A stretch of 64,000 bases of DNA from Clostridia bacterium (lineage in GTDB: Bacteria > Acidobacteriota > Terriglobia > Terriglobales > Acidobacteriaceae). The stretch spans positions 62,001 to 126,000 of the forward strand of contig DATMYA010000079.1 in NCBI GenBank assembly GCA_035561135.1. Direction: 5' to 3'. Under the pieces are notes generated by a model that was given only the letters and a program-made list of their open reading frames with translations, was not told the origin of the DNA and made no database searches. A program made the translations under genes and the position numbers. Positions 26,909 through 34,879 of the stretch are shown here, in pieces; positions within the stretch are counted from its first letter, which is position 1, and each line of letters begins with the position of its first letter.

Positions 26909-28342
26909 TCAGATTATCCGCAGCGCGTGCCCGATCGTGATTTGCCGCTCCCTCGTAAAAGTAAGCGGAGTAGTAATGCCTTCCCCGGTTGGCGTCGCAA
27001 TGCTGAAGCTGAGATAACCGGGGCCATCTGATCCCAGCGCCGCTGGCGATGGGGCGTTGTGTACAAAAAGCGTCGTGTTCACGGCGCGCGCCATCCGCGT
27101 AACGTTTTCAACGTTGCGAGAGTGCATGATCGCGGTGTGCCGGTAGCCATGCTCGGCTTTTACGGATGCCGCTATGGCCGCATCAATATCGCGAACGCGG
27201 ACGACGGGGATGAAAGGCATCATCTGCTCTTCCTGAACAAACGGATGCTCCTCATCGGTTTCACCGAATAGCAACTGTGTTCCCGCAGGCACTCTGACAC
27301 CAGCAGCGGCAGCAAGGACATCAACGTCCTTCCCGACAAACTCCTTCTTCACGTGTGCCCGTCCACAACCCTTGCCATTGCCTTCGAAGGTGAACGCCGC
27401 GCGCGAGAGCCTTTCGATGCCGGCCATGTCGAGCTCGAATGCTCCGGCACGCCGCATCGCGGAGATGAACGCGTCGGCTACCGATGCCACCACGAAGATT
27501 TCTTTTTCGCCAATGCAGAGGAGATTGTTATCGAAGGATGCGCCATCGATGATTGCCCGGGCAGCGGCATCGAGATCCGCCGTTTCGTCCACAACTACGG
27601 GAGGATTGCCAGGGCCCGCGGCTATGACGCGTTTGCCGAATTTGCTAGCCGCCTTGACCACAACTGGACCGCCTGTAACGCACAGGAGCGCAACGCGCGG
27701 GTGCTGAAATAGCTGCTCGGCAGCTTCTATGCCGGGCTCGCGAACCGTGGCGATAACGTTAGCCACGCCGATTTCCCGCTCAATCTCGCGATTGAATATC
27801 TGCAACGCGTATTGCGCCACTTTGCTGGCGGACGGGTGGGGCGCAAAAACTGCTGTATTCCCGGCAGCGATTACGTTGATGGCATTGCTCGCCATCGTAG
27901 GCACAGAGTGCGTGACCGGCAGCACCATGCCAACGACACCCCACGGAGCGCGCTCGATAATGCATAGACCCGAGCGATCGCTCCGGGCGTCGCTGCGCAT
28001 GGCCTCCACTCCGAGGACGTAGCGGATGTTCTTGAGCTTCTGGATCTTGTGATCCAGACGCCCGACCTTGCTTTCCTCAAGCTCGATGCGAGCGAGTTCT
28101 TCAGCACGGTCCGCGCAGATTCGGCGAATAACCGAGATGATACGGTTCCGATCTTCGAGACTCATCAAGGCAACGCGCTTTTGGGCCGCGAATGCAGCAT
28201 TCACGGCCTCATCTACCGTTGCGAAAACGCCGTCACGCGGATTCGGCGCTTGCGCAGGTGCTGCGGATGGTTGCAGCTGGCCGCGCATCCGCGTCACAAC
28301 CTCTCGTGCGATCTCCGCGATCATCTGTTCCTGGTTCAGCAT
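26909..28342 (-). CDS. CoA-acylating aldehyde dehydrogenase, PduP/EutE-like, BMC cargo
   Basis: 477 residues. Oxidises an aldehyde, here probably L-lactaldehyde, to the acyl-CoA with NAD+. The N-terminal 5-22 helix (EQMIAEIAREVVTRMRG) followed by a Pro/Ala linker is an encapsulation peptide. The ALDH core begins near 40; catalytic Cys276 lies in FDNNLLCIGEKE and the nucleotide site includes THSVPTM and VTGGPVVV. Length and layout match PduP/EutE. It sits between vertex genes (stop 2 bp from one, start adjacent to another). Product passes to PduL encoded upstream in the operon. Confidence 0.92.
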   Translation of the reverse strand: MLNQEQMIAEIAREVVTRMRGQLQPSAAPAQAPNPRDGVFATVDEAVNAAFAAQKRVALMSLEDRNRIISVIRRICADRAEELARIELEESKVGRLDHKIQKLKNIRYVLGVEAMRSDARSDRSGLCIIERAPWGVVGMVLPVTHSVPTMASNAINVIAAGNTAVFAPHPSASKVAQYALQIFNREIEREIGVANVIATVREPGIEAAEQLFQHPRVALLCVTGGPVVVKAASKFGKRVIAAGPGNPPVVVDETADLDAAARAIIDGASFDNNLLCIGEKEIFVVASVADAFISAMRRAGAFELDMAGIERLSRAAFTFEGNGKGCGRAHVKKEFVGKDVDVLAAAAGVRVPAGTQLLFGETDEEHPFVQEEQMMPFIPVVRVRDIDAAIAASVKAEHGYRHTAIMHSRNVENVTRMARAVNTTLFVHNAPSPAALGSDGPGYLSFSIATPTGEGITTPLTFTRERQITIGHALRII

Positions 28343-28639
28343 TTACGGCTTCTCCACCTTTGCGCCATCAACTTCGACGGAGTCGACGATGCCGACAATC
28401 ACGGCATCCACCGGAGCTTCCTTCGTAGCTGGAGTAAGACGGGCCGAACTACCCTGAGTAAACAAGACGCATTCACCGGGGCCGGCCCCGACGCTATCGA
28501 CGGCCACGACCGAGCTTCCCGAGGCCTGAAGCTTGTGATCCTTTGTAATGTAAGGCTGGATCAGCAGCAGCTTCATGCCCTGGAATTTCGCGTTCTTCTG
28601 CGTGGAAACTACGTTTCCTATGACCTTCGCAATAAACAT
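28343..28639 (-). CDS. BMC vertex protein, EutN/CcmL family (first copy)
   Basis: 98 residues: MFIAKVIGNVVSTQKN, QGMKLLLIQPY, VVAVDSVGAGPGECVLFTQGS and VDAVIVGIVDSVEVDG. It is the copy closest to the classic EutN sequence. GAGG precedes the ATG. Its stop abuts the aldehyde dehydrogenase start. Three vertex paralogues in one locus are also known from Planctomycetes/Verrucomicrobia-type (PVM) microcompartments. Confidence 0.93.
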   Translation of the reverse strand: MFIAKVIGNVVSTQKNAKFQGMKLLLIQPYITKDHKLQASGSSVVAVDSVGAGPGECVLFTQGSSARLTPATKEAPVDAVIVGIVDSVEVDGAKVEKP

Positions 28640-28686
28640 GAGAGCACCTCGTGATTACTCCGAGTGCGTTTTCGCGCGTTCTGAAA

Positions 28687-28959
28687 TTACTTCGGCAACA
28701 CGGACGTCAGGTCGCCATGCGGACGGGCTATCACATGCACGCTCTGCACTTCGCCAATGGCGCGTGCCGCAGCCGCACCTGCGTCCACCGCAGCGCGAAC
28801 CGATCCCACATCGCCGGAAACAAACACCGAGCACAGACCGCTGCCGACATGGTTCCAGCCTACGAACCGCACGCTGGCCGCCTTGAGCATCGCGTCGGTG
28901 GCCTTCACAAGCGCAACCAGACCCTTCGTTTCAATCATTCCAATTGCCATATTGGCCAT
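28687..28959 (-). CDS. BMC-H shell protein (third of three)
   Basis: 90-residue single BMC domain forming hexameric shell tiles. [21 protein letters not shown] is the family start (helix A), VGSGL the pore loop, and [17 protein letters not shown] the strand-helix after it; it ends [13 protein letters not shown] lies upstream of the ATG. It differs from its neighbours by [15 protein letters not shown] around the pore, with a cysteine next to it, so permeability may differ. Confidence 0.95.
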   Translation of the reverse strand: MANMAIGMIETKGLVALVKATDAMLKAASVRFVGWNHVGSGLCSVFVSGDVGSVRAAVDAGAAAARAIGEVQSVHVIARPHGDLTSVLPK

Positions 28960-28980
28960 TGCTAGTCTCCTGAAGATTCG

Positions 28981-29250
28981 CTACTTAAGCATGCCTTCGA
29001 TGAGAGCATCGTGCGGACGCGGAATTACGTGAGACGAAACGAGTTCGCCGATTGCTTTCACTGCCGCTGATCCGGCATCAACTGCGGCGCGCACACTACC
29101 GACGTCACCACGTACGATTGCGGTCACATAACCACCGCCGATCTGAACCGTCTTGACCAACTCGACGTTGGCAGCTTTACACATTGCATCCGTGGCTTCG
29201 ACAAGTCCGACGAGGCCCCTGGTTTCGATAAGGCCGATTGCTTCGCTCAT
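28981..29250 (-). CDS. BMC-H shell protein (second of three)
   Basis: 89 residues, canonical PduA/EutM-like tile: [21 protein letters not shown], pore loop [33 protein letters not shown] and [14 protein letters not shown] ribosome-binding site upstream. Probably the main facet protein, since it is the most canonical of the three. About 20 bp from each neighbouring shell gene. Confidence 0.96.
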   Translation of the reverse strand: MSEAIGLIETRGLVGLVEATDAMCKAANVELVKTVQIGGGYVTAIVRGDVGSVRAAVDAGSAAVKAIGELVSSHVIPRPHDALIEGMLK

Positions 29251-29267
29251 GTGGTGCTCCTCTGCGC

Positions 29268-29573
29268 CTACGACGCGCTCGCGGCTTTCTTACTGGACTT
29301 CTTTTCCTGTTGGACAAATGAGGGCAACTCATCGTGTGGCCGGGAGATGACCTGCACACTCACGACCTCGCCGATCCGGGATGCTGCTTCAGCTGCGGCA
29401 TCGGTTGCTGCCTTGACGGCCGCCACATCACCTTCAACGAAAGCAGTCACCAGACCCGAGCCGACGGACTGCCATCCTGAAAAAGTGACATTGGCCGATT
29501 TGAGCATTGCGTCGGTCGCCTCAATCAGCGCAACCAGACCCTTTGTCTCGATCATTCCAAGTGCCTGTTTCAT
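29268..29573 (-). CDS. BMC-H shell protein (first of three)
   Basis: 101 residues, single BMC domain with [23 protein letters not shown], pore loop [11 protein letters not shown] and [17 protein letters not shown]. The C-terminal tail ([19 protein letters not shown]) is longer and strongly basic compared with the others, which could bind cargo or nucleic acid (inference). GGAGAGG upstream of the start; first shell gene after PduL. Confidence 0.95.
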   Translation of the reverse strand: MKQALGMIETKGLVALIEATDAMLKSANVTFSGWQSVGSGLVTAFVEGDVAAVKAATDAAAEAASRIGEVVSVQVISRPHDELPSFVQQEKKSSKKAASAS

Positions 29574-29585
29574 CGGGTTCCTCTC

Positions 29586-30290
29586 CTAAGCGAACAATTC
29601 AATTTCTCTGGCCAGGTGCAAGCCGCAAGCATTCGCCTCATCGGTGTCCATGTGAACATTGAGCTTCGACGAGGAATCGATACGGACATGCACGTTTTGG
29701 AAGGTGACGCCCGCCGCGCCGCCAACGCGCAACTTCATCAAGTCACCTTGTCTTACCTTGTAATACGCTGCTTCGTTTTCATTCATGTGGACATGAATCG
29801 CTGCCCGGATCACACCTTCGGCCAACTCGATCACTCCGCGCGGCCCCATGATGACCGCGCCAGGGGTTCCCGCAATGTCGCCGGAAAGGCGAATCGGCAC
29901 GTCATCAAACCCGAGGCTGATCGCGTCTGTGAAGGCAAGCTCCACCTGGGACTGCTTGCGCATGGGGCCAAGAATCCGCAGGTTGGAGATCAGCCGGCTA
30001 CGAGGACCGATCAGTGTTACCGTTTCTTTTGCCGCGAAATTTCCCTCTTGAAAGAGAGGGCGGTCAAATGTCAGCTCGTAACCCGGACCGAAGAGAGCGT
30101 CCAGATGTTCCCGGCAGATGTGCATATGGCGGGCGGAAGCATGCACGGTCAACGGCGCAACCTGCGACGCAGCGGCAGAAAGATCGTGTTGCCGCAGGTA
30201 GTCCATTGTGACCTGGCGAACAATCTGCTCGACCAACGGCCGGCTCAGCCGATTGGCGCCTGCATCCGAATCTGAATTCTCGATCATCAT
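29586..30290 (-). CDS. pduL: PduL-type phosphotransacylase, BMC cargo
   Basis: 234 residues. Exchanges CoA for phosphate on the acyl-CoA made by the aldehyde dehydrogenase and so regenerates CoA inside the compartment. Residues about 17-34 (PLVEQIVRQVTMDYLRQ) form an amphipathic encapsulation helix. The two PduL beta-barrel domains follow, with zinc-binding His in VHASARHMHI (His50, 55, 57) and HVHMNENEAAYY near 165. Length is typical. Its ATG overlaps the stop of the acetate-kinase-like gene by 4 bp. Confidence 0.95.
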   Translation of the reverse strand: MMIENSDSDAGANRLSRPLVEQIVRQVTMDYLRQHDLSAAASQVAPLTVHASARHMHICREHLDALFGPGYELTFDRPLFQEGNFAAKETVTLIGPRSRLISNLRILGPMRKQSQVELAFTDAISLGFDDVPIRLSGDIAGTPGAVIMGPRGVIELAEGVIRAAIHVHMNENEAAYYKVRQGDLMKLRVGGAAGVTFQNVHVRIDSSSKLNVHMDTDEANACGLHLAREIELFA

Positions 30291-31471
30291 GACTCTAGCG
30301 CGGCGCCGGCAAGTTCAGTTTCCAGCTCGATTCTGCTCTTTCCAATAACTTCTACAGTTGCCCTGGCCACCACGATTTCCTCATCCGCCGGCAAGACCAG
30401 GACTTTCGCCGCCGAATCGCCCAACGAAATAGTCCCCTGCCGTTGAACCGTCCGGTTCCACTCCTCGTCGAGCTGGACACCGAACGAGGACATTCCCCTG
30501 CAAATGGAACTGCGTATTTCGGAGCTGTTCTCGCCGATTCCACCGGAGAATGTGAGCACATCCAAACCGCCGAGTTCGAGCATGAATGCGCCGATGTAAT
30601 GGCGCACAGCGCGCACGAACACGTCGAGCGCTAGTTTTGCCCGCTTGTTTCCGGAATCGGCGGCACTGGAGAGGTCGCGAACATCACCGCTGGCGCCACT
30701 GATTCCCGCCAGGCCTGAACGGCTGCCCAGCAGCGAAGCCGTTTCATCCGGCCCCAGGCCCAGCTTCCGCATCATGAACAGTACGGCGAAGATGTCTACG
30801 TCTCCGACACGATTGCTCTGCGGCAAACCCGATTGTGGAGAGGTTCCGAAGCTGGTATCGATCGCGACCCCGTTGCGGATGGCGGCTACGCTCGAGCTGC
30901 CGCCCAGATGGCAAGAGATGTGTCGCAGATCGGTGCGGCCTAGAATCGCCTGGGCACGCTCGCTCGCAGCCCGATGGCTGGCACCGTGGAACCCATACCG
31001 CTTAATACCAAACTGCTCCCGCCACTCATAAGGCACGGCATAGGTCGTGGTGGCTTCGTCCAGTCCGTTGTAAAAGGCGGTTTCAAACAGCGCTACCAGC
31101 GGCACGCCCGGTAACTGCTCCTGAAAGGCTCGCATTGCGGCTAAATATGGTGGATTGTGCGCCGGGGCCAAGAAGGCGAACTCTTCCATGGCGGCCAGGA
31201 CTTCGCTGTCCACCCGTCGCGCCCCGCTGATTGGACCGGCGTGAACAGCCTTGAAGGCAACTGCACTCAACCCAGACAGTCTGGCCAGGATTTTTCCCTC
31301 GCCGCAGATCTCGTCGATGCAGCGGCGGATGGCCGCCGGATAATCCGGGCAAAGGCCGCTTGATTCCCCGATACGCTCGAAACATCCGGTCGCCAGGACC
31401 GACTCGTTCCGCATGTCGAAGACACGGTACTTGAACGAGGTGCTACCAATGTTGGCGATCAGAATGTTCAT
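30287..31471 (-). CDS. Acetate/propionate-kinase-like acyl-phosphate kinase
   Basis: 394-residue member of the acetate kinase family. It starts LIANIGSTSFKYRVFD (family NxGSSSxKf) and has RYGFHGASHRAASERA with the conserved His, HISCHLGGSSS and FSGGIGENSSEIR. It would make ATP from the acyl-phosphate released by PduL, lactyl-phosphate if lactaldehyde is the substrate (inference). First gene of the leftward BMC operon. No Shine-Dalgarno is visible before the ATG at 31471, so the leader may be short or start weakly. Confidence 0.92.
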   Translation of the reverse strand: MNILIANIGSTSFKYRVFDMRNESVLATGCFERIGESSGLCPDYPAAIRRCIDEICGEGKILARLSGLSAVAFKAVHAGPISGARRVDSEVLAAMEEFAFLAPAHNPPYLAAMRAFQEQLPGVPLVALFETAFYNGLDEATTTYAVPYEWREQFGIKRYGFHGASHRAASERAQAILGRTDLRHISCHLGGSSSVAAIRNGVAIDTSFGTSPQSGLPQSNRVGDVDIFAVLFMMRKLGLGPDETASLLGSRSGLAGISGASGDVRDLSSAADSGNKRAKLALDVFVRAVRHYIGAFMLELGGLDVLTFSGGIGENSSEIRSSICRGMSSFGVQLDEEWNRTVQRQGTISLGDSAAKVLVLPADEEIVVARATVEVIGKSRIELETELAGAALES

Positions 31472-31487
31472 AAAATCATCAAAGTTT

Positions 31488-31533
31488 GTTGACTGATGAT
31501 GAACGATAAATTACAGTTTTGGACAGAGTCAAC
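31488..31533. promoter_or_regulatory. Candidate overlapping divergent promoters of the BMC locus
   Basis: Perfect inverted heptamer gttgact (31488-31494) and agtcaac (31527-31533). Each provides a -35-like TTGACT facing inward, so rightward and leftward promoters would overlap: rightward -10 tacagt at 31512-31517 (17-bp spacer), leftward -10 TATCGT at 31508-31503 (18-bp spacer). This is the only non-coding gap between acetate-kinase-like gene and the PduS gene. Confidence 0.4.
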
Positions 31534-31579
31534 CTGAATCTTTCAAAATGTTCCACTTTGTCTGAAAGGTGAACTGGCG

Positions 31580-32953
31580 ATGGCGTCCAATCCAAACACG
31601 GCATCTCCGGGCGCTGGCCGGAGTGGCGCTGCCTTGCCACTACCCACCTCCGACCGCCTGGAAGAACTGGGAATCGTCGGCGCCGGAGGCGGTGGATTCC
31701 CCGCTTCAGCCAAGTTCAAGACGCGGGTTCCGCTGGTCATTGTGAATGCGGCCGAATGCGAGCCGCTCTTGCACAAAGACAAGGAACTGCTTCTGCATCA
31801 TGGCGATGCCATGTTTCGCGGACTGCAAATCGCCATGCAAAGGGTGGGGGCGACTGAAGGCGTCGTCGGCATAAAAGAGAAATACGCCGAAATCATTGAC
31901 CTGATCGCGGACCGGACGCCACCGGCAGTGCGAGTGAAAGCGCTTCCGGACGTGTACCCCGCTGGAGATGAATTCATCCTCGTGCATGAGGTTACGGGCC
32001 GGGTGATACCGCCCGGCGGCCTTCCCAAGGATGTTGGCGCGGTGGTTTCTAACGTCGAGACGCTCGTCAATATAGGAATCGACCGGCCGGTAACGCACAA
32101 ATATCTGACCGTTGCCGGTGCTGTCCACACGCCGGTAACGTTGCGAGTACCGATCGGGATGGCCATCGGCGAGGTGATTGCGGCCGCGGGCGGAGCCAAC
32201 GTCGACCATTTCGGCGTACTGGTTGGCGGCGTGATGATGGCGCGACTGGCAAAGGGTCTTGAGGAACCCGTAACCAAAACAACCGGGGGCATCGTCGTTC
32301 TCCCGTTTTCGCACAGGCTGATTCAGCAGCGCGTAGCGAGTTGGTCGCATGTGCAGCGGACCGGGAGGTCGGCATGCGATCAGTGCCGGTTCTGCACGGA
32401 TCTTTGCCCTCGCAACCTGCTTGGCCACCCCATCCAGCCGCATCGCGCCATGCAGGCGCTTGGATTTGCCAGCTCAACGGAGCCTATGATTGCCGGTACC
32501 CTGTACTGCTCCGAATGTAACCTCTGCAGCCTGTACTCCTGCCCGGAGCAACTCGATCCTAAGAATGTCTGTACACAGGCCAAGCCGATTGCTCGAGAGA
32601 GAGGCCTGGTTTTCACCGGCTCGCCAAGTGACATACAGCCTCATCCACTGGCTGCATTCCGGCGGGTACCCACGCACCGGCTCATGGCGAGGTTGGGGCT
32701 GACTGGGTTCAAGAATGTGGGGCCGTTGGACAATCGAACGATATCGCCTCTACGAGTGACGATCCCGCTGCGGCAAAGTGCGGGAACTGCCGCCGACCCG
32801 GTGGTCAGAGTGGGAGATCGCGTTCGAATCGGCGACCTCCTGGCAGCACCGCCAGTTGGACAACTTGGAGCCAGGATTCACGCCAGCATCGACGGCGTGG
32901 TGCGGGAAATCACCTCCGCAGTGGTAGTCCAGGCGTATGACGCCAAGCATTAA
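31580..32953 (+). CDS. pduS: PduS/RnfC-like NADH-oxidising Fe-S flavoprotein
   Basis: 457 residues. Nucleotide/FMN domain begins with GIVGAGGGGFPASAK (31-45) as in PduS and RnfC, then an SLBB-like segment (VAGAVHTPVTLRVP, 178-191), then two 4Fe-4S motifs: Cys266/269/272/276 (CDQCRFCTDLC) and Cys310/313/316/321. A C-terminal barrel-sandwich part follows. In Pdu systems PduS is a cobalamin reductase that docks on PduT; here no B12-dependent enzyme is encoded nearby, so NADH oxidation is the more likely role (inference). Followed 15 bp later by the PduT-like shell gene. Confidence 0.9.
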   Translation: MASNPNTASPGAGRSGAALPLPTSDRLEELGIVGAGGGGFPASAKFKTRVPLVIVNAAECEPLLHKDKELLLHHGDAMFRGLQIAMQRVGATEGVVGIKEKYAEIIDLIADRTPPAVRVKALPDVYPAGDEFILVHEVTGRVIPPGGLPKDVGAVVSNVETLVNIGIDRPVTHKYLTVAGAVHTPVTLRVPIGMAIGEVIAAAGGANVDHFGVLVGGVMMARLAKGLEEPVTKTTGGIVVLPFSHRLIQQRVASWSHVQRTGRSACDQCRFCTDLCPRNLLGHPIQPHRAMQALGFASSTEPMIAGTLYCSECNLCSLYSCPEQLDPKNVCTQAKPIARERGLVFTGSPSDIQPHPLAAFRRVPTHRLMARLGLTGFKNVGPLDNRTISPLRVTIPLRQSAGTAADPVVRVGDRVRIGDLLAAPPVGQLGARIHASIDGVVREITSAVVVQAYDAKH

Positions 32954-32968
32954 ATAAGGAGTGGCGAA

Positions 32969-33529
32969 TTGGCTGAGATTGATTCTGTCGGGCTGGTGGA
33001 GGTCTCAAGCGTTGCTGCCGGCTACATGATTGAAGATGCGATGCTGAAAGCCGCTTCGGTGCAGCTGCTTCTTGCTCGCACGATTTGTTCCGGCAAGTTT
33101 CTCATCGTGGTGTCAGGAGACGTCGCTTCCGTCAGCGCGTCGATCGAAGCGGGCGCGTCGGTAGCAGGAGCATCTCTTATAGAGAAGCGGCAGATAGCTC
33201 GCGTACATCCTTCGGTGTTCCCTGCTATTTCTATGAGCGTGGAATTGGACGCGGGCCAGATTCGATCGCTTGGCGTAATTGAAACTTTTTCTGCTTCCTG
33301 CGTGGTCGAGGTCGCCGATGCAGCAGCGAAGTCCGCCAACGTCACACTGTTGCGCGTACACCTCGCCATGGCCATGGGCGGCAAGGGATTTGTGCTGCTT
33401 ACTGGAGATGTTTCGAGCGTTGAGGCGGCGGTAGCGGCGGGCTCGCGTGTTGCAGCCGAAGAAGGCATGCTGGTGGGCAAATGCGTTATCGCAGCGCCAG
33501 ATAAGGCGTTGCTACGCGATTTCGCCTAG
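32969..33529 (+). CDS. pduT: PduT-like tandem-domain BMC-T shell protein
   Basis: 186 residues with two BMC domains (1-88 and about 97-186), giving a pseudohexameric trimer. The first pore loop reads LLLARTICSGKF, with Cys40 at the place where PduT binds a central 4Fe-4S cluster; the second reads AMAMGGKGF. Both match PduT over most of their length (VTLLRVHLAMAMGGKG in domain 2). The start is TTG at 32969 with AAGGAG 7 bp upstream; no ATG fits. Pairs with the PduS-like gene just upstream and should carry electrons across the shell. Confidence 0.93.
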   Translation: MAEIDSVGLVEVSSVAAGYMIEDAMLKAASVQLLLARTICSGKFLIVVSGDVASVSASIEAGASVAGASLIEKRQIARVHPSVFPAISMSVELDAGQIRSLGVIETFSASCVVEVADAAAKSANVTLLRVHLAMAMGGKGFVLLTGDVSSVEAAVAAGSRVAAEEGMLVGKCVIAAPDKALLRDFA

Positions 33530-33587
33530 AATTCGCAGCACACGCGCAACCCGCGCTGGTTCCTATGGCCAGATTCAGCAACACCGC

Positions 33588-34604
33588 CTAGCGCCTTTTG
33601 CGCATACTGGATTCGCGGACGACCAGGCGTGGCGGGAATAATATGCACTTGGGGGCCCTCGCCTTCTTGGTTTCCATGCACTCCAAAAGGATTTCTGCCG
33701 CAGTTTCGCCGATACCTGTACTGTTCTGGTTGATCGTTGAGAGCGGCACCTTTAACAAGTCCGAATAGTGGACGTCGCCGGCGCCGATCACCGCAATATC
33801 CCGGGGCACATTGAATCCCGCCTCCAGAATCGCCTTGATGGCTCCTATGGCGACTGCATCGTTGTAGCAAACCACTCCGTCGGGCCGGCGCTTCAACTTC
33901 ATCAACTTCTGCATTGCACCGTATCCGGTACTGTCCTCGTGTGCGCCGCTGACAACGTTCTCGGGTAAAACGCGCAAACCGTGCTTGGCCAGAGTGCGAC
34001 GGTATCCCTGCAATCTACCTCTCCCGTTCGTGTTCATGGGGCCACTTATATGGGCTATATTGCGGCATCCTTCTTCAATCAAATGCTCGGTAGCCATTGC
34101 GCCGATTTCCTCGTCCTTCACACCAACGAAGTTGGCTTTCAAATCGCGAATAGGGCGGTCGATGCACACGTAAGGTGTCTTGCGGGAATTCAGCAGCGCG
34201 GCCTCCGCAGGATTGCCTTTGGCTGCGGCTGCCGATGCGATGATCAGGCCATCGACGCTGCGCGCCATCAAAAGCTTGAGCTGGCGAAGTTCCGCCTCAG
34301 CGTTCTCTCCGGAGTTTGAAATCAGGATCTGATAACCAAGCGGCTCAAGTTTCCGCCCGATGCCTTTGGCTACCTCGGCGAAAAACGAGTGCATCATGTC
34401 GGGAATGATGAGACCTATCAGGTATGTCCGACGGCTGGCGAGGCTGCGTGCTATCAGGTTGGGCTCGTACTGAAGCTCCCGTGCACGTTGCCTGATGCGG
34501 CGACGTGTCGCCTCAGAAACGTCGAGGTGATTGCGAAGCGCTTTGGAAACGGTCATCAACGATACGCCTAATTCTTCGGCGATATCTTTCATTCGAACTG
34601 CCAA
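33588..34604 (-). CDS. LacI/GalR-family transcriptional regulator
   Basis: 338 residues. HTH at about 4-24 (MKDIAEELGVSLMTVSKALR), hinge to 60, then the periplasmic-binding-like effector domain starting YLIGLIIPDMMHSFFAEVAKG with sugar-contact region VCIDRPIRD. Start is TTG at 34604 with GGGAGG 5-7 bp upstream; an ATG four codons later (34592) is too far from that site. Located between the BMC operon and the rhamnulokinase/isomerase/transporter operon and divergent from the latter, so probably the sugar-responsive repressor for them. Candidate half-sites lie at 34789-34801. Confidence 0.92.
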   Translation of the reverse strand: MAVRMKDIAEELGVSLMTVSKALRNHLDVSEATRRRIRQRARELQYEPNLIARSLASRRTYLIGLIIPDMMHSFFAEVAKGIGRKLEPLGYQILISNSGENAEAELRQLKLLMARSVDGLIIASAAAAKGNPAEAALLNSRKTPYVCIDRPIRDLKANFVGVKDEEIGAMATEHLIEEGCRNIAHISGPMNTNGRGRLQGYRRTLAKHGLRVLPENVVSGAHEDSTGYGAMQKLMKLKRRPDGVVCYNDAVAIGAIKAILEAGFNVPRDIAVIGAGDVHYSDLLKVPLSTINQNSTGIGETAAEILLECMETKKARAPKCILFPPRLVVRESSMRKRR

Positions 34605-34788
34605 TCCATCCTCCCGGATTGCCGCAGCGTTGCGCAGGGCCGCACTCTGCTGGCTATGAAAGCGTTGATGCTTTCTTTCTGCGTGTCATTGTATCTCCCA
34701 AACTCCGGTTCGCCATCTCTTTCATTCGGAGGGCCGCGCCACGGGGACTCGCAGATTCGTTTGCCTTATTGTAACCCAAACAGGCTAC

Positions 34789-34811
34789 TTTAACGCTAAA
34801 ATCTGTTGACA
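34789..34811 (+). promoter_or_regulatory. Possible rhaB promoter with LacI-type half-site
   Basis: TTGACA (34806-34811) is a consensus -35, though no good -10 was found at 16-18 bp. Just upstream is tttaacgctaaaa (34789-34801), whose cgctaaa half matches gcgctaaag at 20095-20103. Confidence 0.3.
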
Positions 34812-34879
34812 CTCCACCATCCGTCAGAGTACCTTCACTCCCGCGGTTGATCGAGTTGCAATCACAGGGCAGGGACGCG

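Noticed and set aside
31580..32953. Rnf complex subunit RnfC
   Set aside because: No other rnf genes are nearby and the gene is paired with a PduT-like shell protein, so a PduS-type role fits better.
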